Shown: positions 48,445 through 57,853 of the stretch, one piece after another
Layout of the letters: each line of letters starts with the position of its first letter
How positions within the stretch are numbered: the stretch's first letter is position 1
Origin: Shewanella seohaensis
GTDB taxonomy: Bacteria > Pseudomonadota > Gammaproteobacteria > Enterobacterales > Shewanellaceae
DNA: 64,000 nt
Assembly (NCBI RefSeq): GCF_025449215.1
Contig: NZ_CP104900.1
Location: forward strand, 2,108,001-2,172,000
Direction: 5' to 3'
Translations under genes and position numbers: made by a program
Notes under the pieces: model-generated
The model's database searches: none
Told to the model about the DNA's origin: nothing
What the model saw: the letters and a program-made list of their open reading frames with translations, nothing else

Positions 48445-49038
48445 TTAGGGGGCGATCATAGGGATGATAGACGCCACAAGCAAGATGGCCATAGTGATAT
48501 TAAAGATCTTCTGCTGGCGCTCATTTTTCAAAATACGTTTAAGCGCCACACCAAACCCAAGCCACACCACGGCGCAGGGAAAGGCGACGCATAAAAACAC
48601 TGTGGCGATAGTGACCACTTGCGGTGTGAGATCCTGTTGCACCGAGGTAAAAGTGGCAATCGCACCCACCGCCATAATCCAGCCTTTAGGGTTAACCCAT
48701 TGAAATGCGGCGGCTTGCAAAAAACTAAAGGGTTTAGCGATGCTCTTGCCCTCCATCTTGCTACTGCTGTTGGCAATTAGCCAAGACAGGTACAGGAGAT
48801 ACACAATCCCAATCACTTTAATCACTTGGTGGATAATCGGATAGGCTTGAAATAGGGCGCTTAAGCCTAGGCCGATGGCGAGGATCATAGTGGGAAAGCC
48901 AAGGCTAATCCCCATCAGATGCGGAATACTGCGTTTAACGCCAAAGTTGACCCCAGAGGTCATCAGCATAATGTTGTTAGGCCCTGGGGTGATCCCCGAT
49001 GAGAAGGCAAACAACGCGATAGCGAGTATTAACTCCAT
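48445..49038 (-). CDS. LysE/RhtB family amino acid exporter
   Basis: A 197-residue membrane protein with about six helices and the family start ELILAIALFAFSSGITPGPNNIMLM, then GVNFGVKRSIPHLMGISLGF and FQWVNPKGWIMAVGAIATF. Such exporters expel basic or neutral amino acids; substrate is unknown. Length is typical. Confidence 0.88.
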   Translation of the reverse strand: MELILAIALFAFSSGITPGPNNIMLMTSGVNFGVKRSIPHLMGISLGFPTMILAIGLGLSALFQAYPIIHQVIKVIGIVYLLYLSWLIANSSSKMEGKSIAKPFSFLQAAAFQWVNPKGWIMAVGAIATFTSVQQDLTPQVVTIATVFLCVAFPCAVVWLGFGVALKRILKNERQQKIFNITMAILLVASIIPMIAP

Positions 49039-49351
49039 AGATCTATTTCACACCTTTTGTTGTCGTTTTTGGCATTGTGATTGTGACTGTGACTGAATTT
49101 GCGCCTAGTGGCACGAGTTGGTACAGACGCTAGGCGAGGCATTCTAGCGGGTAAATTGGGTGGCGCCTATACGCCCTGCGGGCTTTATAAAGTAACAAAT
49201 CATAACGCATTGGCCGGAGTTGAGTGCCTTGGTGCTATTTTGCCGCAATCCTTGTCGATGACCATGATTTAACACTATGATGCATATCGACTTTCAGTCT
49301 GAGAAATAGCAACTATCCTTAAGCTGTAAAAATCGCAATAAAGGAAAGAGC
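49039..49351. other. Intergenic region without recognised features
   Basis: Holds the divergent promoters of the LysE-type and DUF4136 genes. A short GTGACTGTGACTG-like dinucleotide-rich patch near 49080-49095 is the only simple sequence. Confidence 0.6.
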
Positions 49352-49954
49352 ATGTATTTATCACAAACCATTGGGCGTTTATTGACGCTATTAACCATCA
49401 GTTTGGCCGCGCTGACGGCCTGCGTGAGTGTGGATGATTCGCAGGCGCTGCGAACCACGATTGTGACTTCGGGGGATTTGAGCCTATTACCGCCGAGTGC
49501 CATGACCTATACCTGGCATCCCACCCTACAGAAGATCTTTGTTGACAGTCGACTCGATAAACAGCAAGTGCAGCAGCATATGCAAGATACGCTGAAAAAA
49601 GTGCTGCTGACCAAAGGGTACCGCTGGGTCGAAGATCCACAGCTTGCTGATTTTCAAGTGGGGTTTGGCGTTGCCATGGGCACACAAATGTCGGACGAGC
49701 AGATACTCGCCGCCGCAGGCCTAGTGCCTGGGTTGTCAAACCAAGGTGTTGATCCTAAAAAATACGATAAAGGCTCAGTGCTGATTAGCTTTTTTAAGCC
49801 GACGGGAGTCGCAGGTCAACCCACTGAAATGGTCTGGCGAGTCCTTGCCCAAGGCTTTGCCAACATTAAAGATATGGACGAAGTTAAGGCCCGCTTCGAT
49901 GGTTTAATCGATGAAATGCTGTTATCGCTGCCCGTCACCCATGCGGTGCAATAG
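49352..49954 (+). CDS. DUF4136 lipoprotein
   Basis: A 200-residue exported protein with lipobox LAALTAC. The mature part fits DUF4136: TYTWHPTLQKIFVD, then an amphipathic helix, KGYRWVEDPQLADFQVGFGV with the typical W..v.dp.aDf.v.f pattern, and MVWRVLAQGFANI near the C-terminus. It probably sits in the outer membrane. Function unknown. Confidence 0.85.
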   Translation: MYLSQTIGRLLTLLTISLAALTACVSVDDSQALRTTIVTSGDLSLLPPSAMTYTWHPTLQKIFVDSRLDKQQVQQHMQDTLKKVLLTKGYRWVEDPQLADFQVGFGVAMGTQMSDEQILAAAGLVPGLSNQGVDPKKYDKGSVLISFFKPTGVAGQPTEMVWRVLAQGFANIKDMDEVKARFDGLIDEMLLSLPVTHAVQ

Positions 49955-49985
49955 TGCGGTTATCCAGCTCGGTTGCAAACTGACT

Positions 49986-50060
49986 CTTATAAACAGATAG
50001 CTAAAAACCGATAGTTATAAACAGATGGCTATAAGAAGAAGGTTATAAACTGACAGAATT
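49986..50060. repeat. Short degenerate direct repeats
   Basis: TTATAAACAGAT-GCT appears at 49987 and 50015 and a third partial copy TTATAAACTGAC at 50043, spaced by about 28 bases. Function is not evident. Confidence 0.5.
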
Positions 50061-50102
50061 AAGGCTGAAAGCTTAAGAACATTGTCATAAGGTATCCCCA
50101 TT

Positions 50103-50123
50103 AGGCGAGTAAGATACTCGCCT
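50103..50123. other. Perfect 9-bp hairpin
   Basis: AGGCGAGTA and TACTCGCCT pair over AGA, in the 300-base gap 49955-50253. No T-run follows, so a terminator role for the upstream gene is uncertain. Confidence 0.45.
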
Positions 50124-50256
50124 TATGCTCTTGTGGGAATATAGGTTTAGGATGCCGCAATGATTGGCTAGACTGTTCTCTGAGCTATTTACAGTTACAG
50201 GTATTTTTACAGGACAGGATGTGACGTCCGCAGAGGATTTTTAAAGGGAGATTATG

Positions 50257-50655
50257 ATGGCACAAAGTATCTTTGTTAATTTAGCGGTTGAAAGTGTTCA
50301 ACAATCACGGGTTTTTTACGCTGGCCTAGGATTTGGTATCAATGAGCAATACAGCAATGAGCAGGCTGCTTGCGTGGTGATTGCCGACAATATTTATGTG
50401 ATGCTGCTGGCGAAGCCTTTTTTCGCTGGCTTTACCGATAAGGCGATTGCCGATGCCTGCACCACGACAGAAGTGCTCAATTGTCTAGACTGCGACAGTC
50501 GAGAGCGTGTCGACCAACTGGTTAAGCTCGCAGAGCAACATGGCGGCAAAGCCTATCGTCAAGCCCAAGATCAAGGATTTATGTATGGCCACGCGTTTGA
50601 AGATCCCGATGGACATATCTGGGAACTTGTTCATATGGCAGCGCAAGTGGGTTAG
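50257..50655 (+). CDS. VOC family (glyoxalase/bleomycin resistance) protein
   Basis: About 132 residues; ATG 50257 lies six bases after AAAGGGAG (50254 is an alternative). One vicinal-oxygen-chelate repeat pair is visible: FVNLAVESVQQSRVFYAGLGF at the start and FEDPDGHIWELVHM at the end, with a Glu that often ligates a metal. VOC proteins of this size include glyoxalases and dioxygenase-like enzymes; no substrate is evident. Confidence 0.85.
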   Translation: MAQSIFVNLAVESVQQSRVFYAGLGFGINEQYSNEQAACVVIADNIYVMLLAKPFFAGFTDKAIADACTTTEVLNCLDCDSRERVDQLVKLAEQHGGKAYRQAQDQGFMYGHAFEDPDGHIWELVHMAAQVG

Positions 50656-50767
50656 GGCATCCTCTTACACACTCTTCTATACCACGCTTGTTCAATAATA
50701 GCGCGCGTTGCGTGAGGCCTAAGCTGTACACAACGTAGCGCGCCTATGTTTAATTAACCAGCCTATC

Positions 50768-51337
50768 TTAAGCTGACTTATTCCCTCGATTGGAAATATG
50801 AGTCTCAAGAAATTCCTTTATAAAATCAAAATCATCCACATTTATTTCCCTAGGCGTGAACGACACTTGGCAGGAAATGTGGGCAAAGTTGATCGTGAAG
50901 CTATGTGTGCCTCTGTATTTAAAGTATTTTGTACTGGCAATCTCATCCAAAGGGATAAACTGCTGTTTCATCTCAAAAAGATGAAATTCGGCATCGTAAA
51001 TATGAAAAATGAGGCCTTCTTGATAGATATCAATGTAATAGCCATCTGGCCCCGCTTCGGCTAATTTCCTTTGTTCATTTTTAGCGGCTTTGCCTAGTCT
51101 TATCGATTCAGAAATGATCATGAAGACGAAGAAAAATGCCACCACAACGGCTAAAACAACAACAATTGTAAATCCTATATCCCATGGTTCTGTCGAAAGC
51201 GATGCCGTCAGTTCCTTCCAAGGACCGCTTGCTATTATCAGCGGGATTATCAAGAGCAAAAATATTCCAGATTGCTTATTACGTAATTTTTGTTGGAATG
51301 CACAGCGACGGATAAAATGTTGAGGTCCTTGTTTCAC
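50768..51337 (-). CDS. Membrane protein of unknown function
   Basis: A 189-residue protein with two N-terminal membrane helices (GIFLLLIIPLIIASG and GFTIVVVLAVVVAFFFVFMI) and a soluble C-terminal beta-rich domain containing GPDGYYIDIYQEGLIFHIYD and FTINFAHISCQVSF. The layout resembles YcxB-like PH-fold membrane proteins, but I cannot confirm this. Confidence 0.6.
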   Translation of the reverse strand: MKQGPQHFIRRCAFQQKLRNKQSGIFLLLIIPLIIASGPWKELTASLSTEPWDIGFTIVVVLAVVVAFFFVFMIISESIRLGKAAKNEQRKLAEAGPDGYYIDIYQEGLIFHIYDAEFHLFEMKQQFIPLDEIASTKYFKYRGTHSFTINFAHISCQVSFTPREINVDDFDFIKEFLETHISNRGNKSA

Positions 51338-51566
51338 TAAAAATATTCCATATAAAGATGTTTTTTACTTTGGGGAAGCCTAGCGCCATTTTTATCCATA
51401 GGGAGGCAAGGCTTGAGTTCCTCGGGGTAATAACGAAACGGCGGCAATCAATTAGCCTATGCTCTGGCACAGTATCAATACTTCAGCATGAGCATGTCGA
51501 GGTTTCGCTATCAGTGTGTTGATAACCATGACAGATAGCAACACACTGAATTGCATAAAAATGAAT

Positions 51567-52388
51567 TTATATTAGCTCTACGCTCACTTCATAGGCCGTG
51601 AATTTACGAATGTTAATCACGCCGGTATCGAAGATCAGATACTGACCTTTAATCCCCTGTAAAATCCCGCTTACCACCTCATTTTTATCGAAGTTGTGCG
51701 AAGTGATCTTCTTCGGAAAGGTGTCGATGGGATAGTGAATCGACTGAATCGTTTCATCTAAACGTTCGATACTGTCATCGCCTTTTTGCATGCCGATTTC
51801 GTGCAACTTAGCCTCAATTTGCGGGATCAGTTCCGCCGCCTTAGCATTTAAATCGATATCGTCGGCGTGGCCCTTAAGCATGGTTTGCCAGTGGGTTTTA
51901 TCGTTAATGAGTTTGGCTAACTCCACTTCCACTAGACCCGAGATTTGTCGTGTCGACACTTTAAAAATCGGTAAACCTTGAGTCGCGCCTTGATCTATCC
52001 AGCGAGTAGGCAATTGTGTGTGGCGAGTGATGCCGACTTTGATACCTGAAGTATTGGATAGATAAACATAATGCGGCACAAAACAATGGCTTTGCGCCCA
52101 CTCTGGCTCGCGGCAAGTACCTTGGTCAAAGTGACAGGTTTCGGGCTTCATAATGCACATATCGCAACTGGCGAGCTTTTGCATACACACAAAGCAATGG
52201 CCTTGCGAATAGCTCTTTTTGGTCTTTTTACCGCAGTTACAACAGAAGATGTTACCCGTGTGGGTCAGGGTCAGCGGCTTGCCAATTAAGGGATTCAGTG
52301 GCAGTAACTCGTCGCCAACAACCAGTTGATACTGTACTTGTTGCGCCTCATCTAAGTGTGCGCGCAGCTTTTTTAGCGTTCCTAACAT
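51567..52388 (-). CDS. DUF2797 domain protein with zinc-ribbon
   Basis: A 273-residue protein with Cys clusters CCNCGKKTKKS, CFVCMQKLASCDMCIM, ETCHFDQGTCREPEWA, followed by HYVYLSNTSGIKVGITRHTQLPTRWIDQGA, the GIY-YIG-like core of DUF2797. At least eight Cys could bind zinc. The structural similarity to GIY-YIG nucleases suggests nucleic acid binding; a function is not known. Confidence 0.83.
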   Translation of the reverse strand: MLGTLKKLRAHLDEAQQVQYQLVVGDELLPLNPLIGKPLTLTHTGNIFCCNCGKKTKKSYSQGHCFVCMQKLASCDMCIMKPETCHFDQGTCREPEWAQSHCFVPHYVYLSNTSGIKVGITRHTQLPTRWIDQGATQGLPIFKVSTRQISGLVEVELAKLINDKTHWQTMLKGHADDIDLNAKAAELIPQIEAKLHEIGMQKGDDSIERLDETIQSIHYPIDTFPKKITSHNFDKNEVVSGILQGIKGQYLIFDTGVINIRKFTAYEVSVELI

Positions 52389-52632
52389 AGGTGTTCCTAG
52401 TTTTTTATGGTGTCACTGGGTTTGGTAAGACATCCAGCGCACTTATGCATTCGTCATTGCGTGGTGTGCAGTATACAAGATTATCCCGCGGAGTTTAGAT
52501 AGGAATTCTCGATTGAGAGCCTGACTGCAATATGTGGCTAATCAGGGCTTTCTGGTGGCGTAATTATGTTAATAAATTGATTGCCTTGATAAAAACCAGT
52601 AACTTAGCTGCCATTATTCAGGGAGGTTAACG

Positions 52633-53792
52633 ATGCGGATGGTATTAGGACTGATTTTTTCCTGTCGATGCAGGTGATGGCGCAGACAGACAAAATGCAG
52701 ATCCATTCTGAAATATTGAATGATGACATTAACTTACAAATCAGACTCCCCGAAACCTATGGTCATTCCAGCGATTTTCGTTATCCCGTTTTAGTTGTCT
52801 TGGATGGCTCGACACAATTTGAGCATATTGCCGCGAATGTTGGTTTTTTGAGTGGTTATGCCATCGTCCCCGAACTGATAGTGGTGGGTATCAGCTCGAA
52901 TAATCGCTTAAAGTCGTTTACGCCGACCCAATTAGAGCAGTTCAAAGACCGAAGTGGCGGAGCAGAGCATTACAGGCAGTTTTTAGAAACAGAACTACTC
53001 AGCAGCTTGAGCCAGAAATATCGCATGGCCGATTACCACATTCTGTCCGGGCACTCTTTGGCTGGGCTATTCAGCAGTTATGTGGCTCTGACGCCCGATA
53101 CTCGGTTTAATGCGGCGATATCCATCAGCCCAAGCCTTTGGTGGGACAATGATTGGCTCGTACACGAGTCCGCTAAGTTAGCCGTCGCCAAACGGACAAA
53201 ACCCATGCGTTGGTTTTTGAGTATCGCCAGTGAACCCAACGAGATGGCCAGCGCCTTTGCAGCCCAAATCACCCAATTGCAAAATACCTTGGGTAACAGC
53301 CCGTCAGTGAAGTCTCCTTCGGCCCAAATGTTGCGATGGTTTGATAAACGATTCCCCGAAGAAACCCATGACAGTACCCCGCTTATCGGCAATGTTGAGG
53401 CATTAAAGACGTTGTTTGCGGGCTGGAATGCGGTGCCCGAAGTCGCGGTTATGCCGCTAAAGGAATTAAAACAGTTCTATCGTCAGCAAACGGCGGTCTT
53501 CGGCTATGAGTTTCCGCTCTCTGCCCAGCAATATAATGTCTATGGCCTCAAGGCCAGTTATGAGCAAAAAACGGCGTGGGGAGTGGAGATTTTACAGGAG
53601 GGGACAAAGGTGTTTCCTATGTCTGAGGTGCTTTGGGATAGCTTAGCAACCGCCTACGATCTTGATGGTCAAACCGCTCTGGCGATTGATGCTTCCAACA
53701 AAGCGGTGCAGTTGGCAAAGCAATCCGACTCAGTGTTTTTAAATGAAATCTTGAGTCAGGCCAACAGTCTACAACGCAAGAATCGCCAGTAG
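52633..53792 (+). CDS. Exported esterase (BesA/Fes D-like alpha/beta hydrolase), frameshifted at the signal peptide
   Basis: About 386 residues when repaired. Start ATG 52633 follows GGGAGG; the signal peptide MRMVLGLIFFLSMQVMAQT results only if the T-run at 52655-52660 gains one T. The mature enzyme has YPVLVVLDGSTQFEH, the nucleophile Ser in LSGHSLAGLFSSYVAL and a C-terminal TPR-like helical tail (LWDSLATAYDLDGQTALAID). The family includes esterases that open siderophore lactones; that role here is inferred. As read, the start would be at an internal ATG without signal peptide. Confidence 0.83.
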
Positions 53793-53888
53793 GGCACGGC
53801 GTAAAAGCTAACAGTATCGCAACATATTTGGACAAGCGCCCGGCATCTGGGTAATCTTGTCATCCTTTTTAATCATAGAGACTGTATC

Positions 53889-54776
53889 TTGCCAGCCAAT
53901 TTTTTACTCCTGCTCGCCGCCGCCATTTGGGGCTTTGGTTTTGTCGCCCAAACCTTGGGAATGGAGCATTTATCGCCCTTTGCATTCAACGGGCTACGTT
54001 TCTTAATTGGTACTGTGTCACTCGTTCCTCTGGTGTGGTACTTGGCTCGGCAGGGTAAAATTCATCTCGGTACGCCCAAAGATTTTGCCATTGGTTGTGT
54101 TGCGGTGGGCGGACTGTTATTTGCTGGCGCATCGCTACAACAGGTGGGACTGCTTTATACCACGGCCGCCAATGCGGGCTTTATCACTGGGCTTTATATC
54201 GTGTTAGTGCCGATATTGGGCTTAGCCCTGAAACATGCTACCGGCGCCAATACTTGGGTGGGCTGTGGTATCGCCGTGGTGGGGCTGTATTTTTTAAGCA
54301 TTAAAGACGGTTTTCACCTCGGTTATGGCGATACGCTGCAATTGATTGGCGCACTATTTTGGGCGATGCATATTTTGGCGGTGGATCATTTTGCCAAGCG
54401 GATTTCGCCCGTGTTACTCGCCATGATGCAGTTTTTAGTGTGCGGCGTGTTAAGTTTGCTGGTGTCGGCGGTCATAGAGGTGACGACTGTCGATAAGGTG
54501 ATTGCTGCTTGGGGCTCACTGGCCTACGCGGGGCTGATTTCAGTCGGTATTGCTTACACTTTACAGGTGCTGGCGCAAAAGCATGCTCATCCTGCGCACG
54601 CAGCGATTATTTTAAGTCTAGAAACCGTGTTCGCGGCCATCGGCGGTATTCTGTTCCTTGGGGAAAGCTTAGGACTGCGCGCCTTGTTTGGGTGCGGCTT
54701 GATGCTGCTGGGGATGTTGATTTCGCAAGTGCCGCTGCGCTATTTAATTAAGTCTCGGCACCAGAAAGTCAGTTAA
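53889..54776 (+). CDS. EamA/DMT family transporter
   Basis: A 295-residue inner-membrane protein with ten expected helices in two EamA repeats. Landmarks: FLLLLAAAIWGFGFVAQTLG at the start, TTAANAGFITGLYIVLVP, and IILSLETVFAAIGGILFLGE near the end. It begins at a TTG (53889); no ATG with a better ribosome site is seen upstream. It probably exports a small metabolite. Confidence 0.87.
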   Translation: MPANFLLLLAAAIWGFGFVAQTLGMEHLSPFAFNGLRFLIGTVSLVPLVWYLARQGKIHLGTPKDFAIGCVAVGGLLFAGASLQQVGLLYTTAANAGFITGLYIVLVPILGLALKHATGANTWVGCGIAVVGLYFLSIKDGFHLGYGDTLQLIGALFWAMHILAVDHFAKRISPVLLAMMQFLVCGVLSLLVSAVIEVTTVDKVIAAWGSLAYAGLISVGIAYTLQVLAQKHAHPAHAAIILSLETVFAAIGGILFLGESLGLRALFGCGLMLLGMLISQVPLRYLIKSRHQKVS

Positions 54777-54784
54777 TTCGCCAT

Positions 54785-54819
54785 AAAAAACGCCGCAGGG
54801 AGTGCCCGCGGCGTTTTTT
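54785..54819. terminator. Bidirectional terminator between the transporter and gcvR
   Basis: AAAAAACGCCGC and GCGGCGTTTTTT flank an 11-base loop between convergent genes. Confidence 0.9.
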
Positions 54820-54836
54820 GTTGAAGGGGTTGAGGG

Positions 54837-55336
54837 TTAACGGCTGAGTTTATCCAGCACTAAGTCATCACCGAGGGAGTAGAGGGACTGCACCAGTTGT
54901 TCCTCTTGGGCAAGATCGGTTAGGCCCAAGCCAATGGTGGCGCGAAACAGGGCGATGCCGGTATGGCCTGCGGTCTCAAATTGGCTGCTAAACTGTTCGA
55001 TATTGATACCTAGGGCGGTGATGCGATTGGAAATATCCAGCACTAATCCGGGTCTGTCGTAGGACACTAGACTGTAGGTGAGCCGCTTAACGGGTTTGAG
55101 GGCGACCGAGGTTTTTGAATAGGTGAGGGTGAGGCCGTCGATGCATTCCAAGGCTTCAATCAGCTCGTCCATTTTCAGGAAGGCACCTCGAGTAACAATA
55201 TGGCGGCAAAGATCCCGTCAATATGGCGCAACTCTGAGTCTAACCAGTTGCCGCCATGGCGACTCACGGCGTGGGCGATTTGCTCGACTAATCCTTTTCT
55301 ATCAGGTGCTTGAAGCGTGATTAAATATCGTAGCAT
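54837..55336 (-). CDS. gcvR: GcvR-like ACT-domain regulator, frameshifted
   Basis: About 166 residues when repaired. The start at 55336 gives MLRYLITLQAPDRKGLVEQI, an N-terminal ACT domain that reads to VPS, where a stop TGA appears. Restoring one G to the GG at 55178-55179 (plus strand) joins it to the second ACT domain (SLVSYDRPGLVLDISNRI). GcvR is a glycine-sensing partner that inactivates the GcvA activator of the glycine cleavage operon. The break removes only one base, as in many genes here. Confidence 0.82.
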
Positions 55337-55394
55337 GGCGACTGACTCCTATTTTTTGTAAAAGGCACCTGTTTTAAAATCGGGTGTAACACAA

Positions 55395-55412
55395 CTGTCA
55401 TCTTTGCGTCAT
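55395..55412 (+). promoter_or_regulatory. Pho box upstream of pstC
   Basis: CTGTCAT-CTTT-GCGTCAT gives two direct 7-base repeats separated by four bases, as in PhoB binding sites; the first repeat is a perfect consensus and the second matches in five of seven. It lies about 125 bases before pstC. Phosphate starvation control of the operon is a strong inference. Confidence 0.7.
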
Positions 55413-55535
55413 ATAATTCAACGCACTTAGAATGAAGGGTGTTGTTATTGCTCAGTTTATGCTCAAACAGTGTAAGCATAGCATTTCGCAATTCCTAGCG
55501 AAAAAACTCACAGGCTTTAATAATAGAGGTTCTTA

Positions 55536-57794
55536 ATGGAAAGTCAGGTCATTCAACCTGGTTCTGCGCCGCAAAGTATGCTGAAAGGCGGACGTTCAAG
55601 TCGCAGGGCATTTAAGGATAAAGCGGCTCAAATTGGGGTCACGATTGGCGGCACTATGGTGTTTGTCGCCTTATTGTTGATCTTCTTCTATTTGCTGTAC
55701 GTGATTAAACCCATTTTCGACAGCGCGGATGTGACTCCCGTTAAAAGCGTGAGTTATCAACATGCTGAAGTCGCGACCCTGATGGTCGGTGCCGACGAGC
55801 AAAATGAGGTCATGTATCGCGTGGCCGCCGATGGCCAAGTGGATTTCTACACTGTTGCCGATGGCAGCTTACTCTCCAGTTTTACACCGCCATTACCTGC
55901 GGGTGTGAGCGTAACCAGCGCCGCGATTGCCGCGCCGAGTGAGCAACGCTTCGCACTGGGGTTAAGTAACGGTCAAGCCTTAATCGTAGGGATTGAGTTT
56001 GGCTTAAGTTACCCTAATAACAAGCGCCTTATTACCCCAAAACTGCGTTACAGCGCGGGTGACGCGCCGATCACTATCGATGAGTTGGGCAGTGCTATCC
56101 ATCATTTAGCCTTTAGTTACAGCAACGATAAAATCAGCTTCGCCTACCAAGATGACAATGGCGCTTGGCGTTTAAGCCGTCTCGAAGGTCAAGAAAACAT
56201 GATGACCGAAGAGGTGGAATGGACCACCACTGGCGCACTACTGCCCGATGCACCTAAAAAAGTTGCACACCAGTTGATGACGCCAGACCAACGCCAATTG
56301 ATGCTGCAAATGGGCAACAAGGTGTTTATCTACAATATCCGTGATGTTGAGAGCCTGGATTTAATGCAGGTGATTGATGCGGAAAAGGAAAAGTCTAAGG
56401 TTAACAATATTGCCTTACTCGCCGGTGCCAGCTCGATTCTGGTGAGCTACGACTCAGGTGTGGTAACTCAGTACTTCCAAGTGAATGGTCCAAAGGGCCG
56501 TTTATACAAAGAGATCCGTGAGTTTACCGACTTACCGCCAGTGGCCTCGATTGCCTCTGAGTTCTACCGTAAAAGCTTTGCCGTGGTGAGCCCTGAGGGT
56601 GAGTTATCACTCCTGTACACCACCAGTGAGCGCGAACTGTTTGATGAAAAGTTTGACCTTAAAAACCCAGGCGTGATGGGCTTTAGCCCTCGTTCTAACG
56701 GCCTAGTGGTCGAAGCGGACAAGCAACTGAATATCTTCCACGTGGAAAACTCGCACCCAGAAGTGTCTTGGAGCGCGCTGTGGAATAAGGTGTGGTACGA
56801 AGGTTACCCAGAGCCTAAGTTTGTGTGGCAATCCACCTCGGGTAGCGATGACTTTGAAGCCAAACTCAGCTTAATGCCATTGGCCTACGGCACCATGAAG
56901 GCGGCGTTCTACGCCATGCTGTTTGCCGTGCCATTAGCGATTGCGGGCGCCATCTATACTGCTTACTTTATGTCGCCAAAGGTGCGCGGCATCGTTAAGC
57001 CAACGATTGAAATCATGGAAGCCTTACCGACGGTTATCTTAGGTTTCCTCGCGGGACTTTGGCTTGCACCGCTGATTGAAGAGCACTTGCCGGGCATCTT
57101 AATTCTGCTGATCCTGCTGCCGACGGCGATTCTGGTGTCGGCTTACTCTTGGAGCAAATTACCCGGTACTTGGAAACAACGTCTGCCTGAAGTCTATCAG
57201 GAGCTGATGCTCATTCCGGTTATCTGTTTTGTGGGTTGGTTCTCCTTTGCCATCAGCCCGATGATCGAAGTGGCGCTGTTTGATGGCAACACTCGTCAAT
57301 TTATCACTAACGAATTAGGCATCACCTTCGACCAACGTAACGCGCTGGTAGTGGGTATCGCCATGGGCTTTGCGGTTATTCCAACGATTTTCTCGATTGC
57401 CGAAGACGCGATCTTCTCTGTGCCACGCCATTTATCCAACGGCAGTTTGGCGCTGGGCGCGACGCCTTGGCAAACCCTGACACGTGTCGTGCTGTTGACC
57501 GCAAGCCCAGGGATCTTCTCTGCGGTCATGATGGGTCTTGGCCGCGCTGTGGGTGAAACCATGATCGTACTGATGGCAACGGGTAACACCGCCATCATGG
57601 AATGGAGCGTATTTGAAGGTATGCGTACGCTGGCGGCTAACATCGCGGTGGAAATGCCAGAGTCGGCGATTGGTAGCTCGCACTACCGTGTGCTGTTCCT
57701 CGCGGCCTTCGTTCTGTTCGTATTTACCTTCTTCTTTAACACGATTGCCGAAGTGGTAAGACAGCGTCTGCGTGACCGCTATAGCTCGCTGTAA
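55536..57794 (+). CDS. pstC: Phosphate ABC transporter permease PstC, large form
   Basis: A 752-residue protein, more than twice the length of E. coli PstC (319). Helix 1 lies near residue 35-60 (VTIGGTMVFVALLLIFFYLLY is the hydrophobic core; shown in part). Then comes a roughly 370-residue periplasmic domain with propeller-like repeats. The permease core begins near residue 450 (MKAAFYAMLFAVPLAIAGAI) and keeps the EAA loop NGSLALGATPWQTLTRVVLL and GRAVGETMIVL of PstC. It starts a four-gene operon. The periplasmic substrate-binding protein PstS is not encoded nearby. Confidence 0.9.
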   Translation: MESQVIQPGSAPQSMLKGGRSSRRAFKDKAAQIGVTIGGTMVFVALLLIFFYLLYVIKPIFDSADVTPVKSVSYQHAEVATLMVGADEQNEVMYRVAADGQVDFYTVADGSLLSSFTPPLPAGVSVTSAAIAAPSEQRFALGLSNGQALIVGIEFGLSYPNNKRLITPKLRYSAGDAPITIDELGSAIHHLAFSYSNDKISFAYQDDNGAWRLSRLEGQENMMTEEVEWTTTGALLPDAPKKVAHQLMTPDQRQLMLQMGNKVFIYNIRDVESLDLMQVIDAEKEKSKVNNIALLAGASSILVSYDSGVVTQYFQVNGPKGRLYKEIREFTDLPPVASIASEFYRKSFAVVSPEGELSLLYTTSERELFDEKFDLKNPGVMGFSPRSNGLVVEADKQLNIFHVENSHPEVSWSALWNKVWYEGYPEPKFVWQSTSGSDDFEAKLSLMPLAYGTMKAAFYAMLFAVPLAIAGAIYTAYFMSPKVRGIVKPTIEIMEALPTVILGFLAGLWLAPLIEEHLPGILILLILLPTAILVSAYSWSKLPGTWKQRLPEVYQELMLIPVICFVGWFSFAISPMIEVALFDGNTRQFITNELGITFDQRNALVVGIAMGFAVIPTIFSIAEDAIFSVPRHLSNGSLALGATPWQTLTRVVLLTASPGIFSAVMMGLGRAVGETMIVLMATGNTAIMEWSVFEGMRTLAANIAVEMPESAIGSSHYRVLFLAAFVLFVFTFFFNTIAEVVRQRLRDRYSSL

Positions 57795-57853
57795 TGGAGA
57801 TAAGATAATGATACTAAATACTATTTCGCCAATGACCTTGAGAGGTTTGTGCA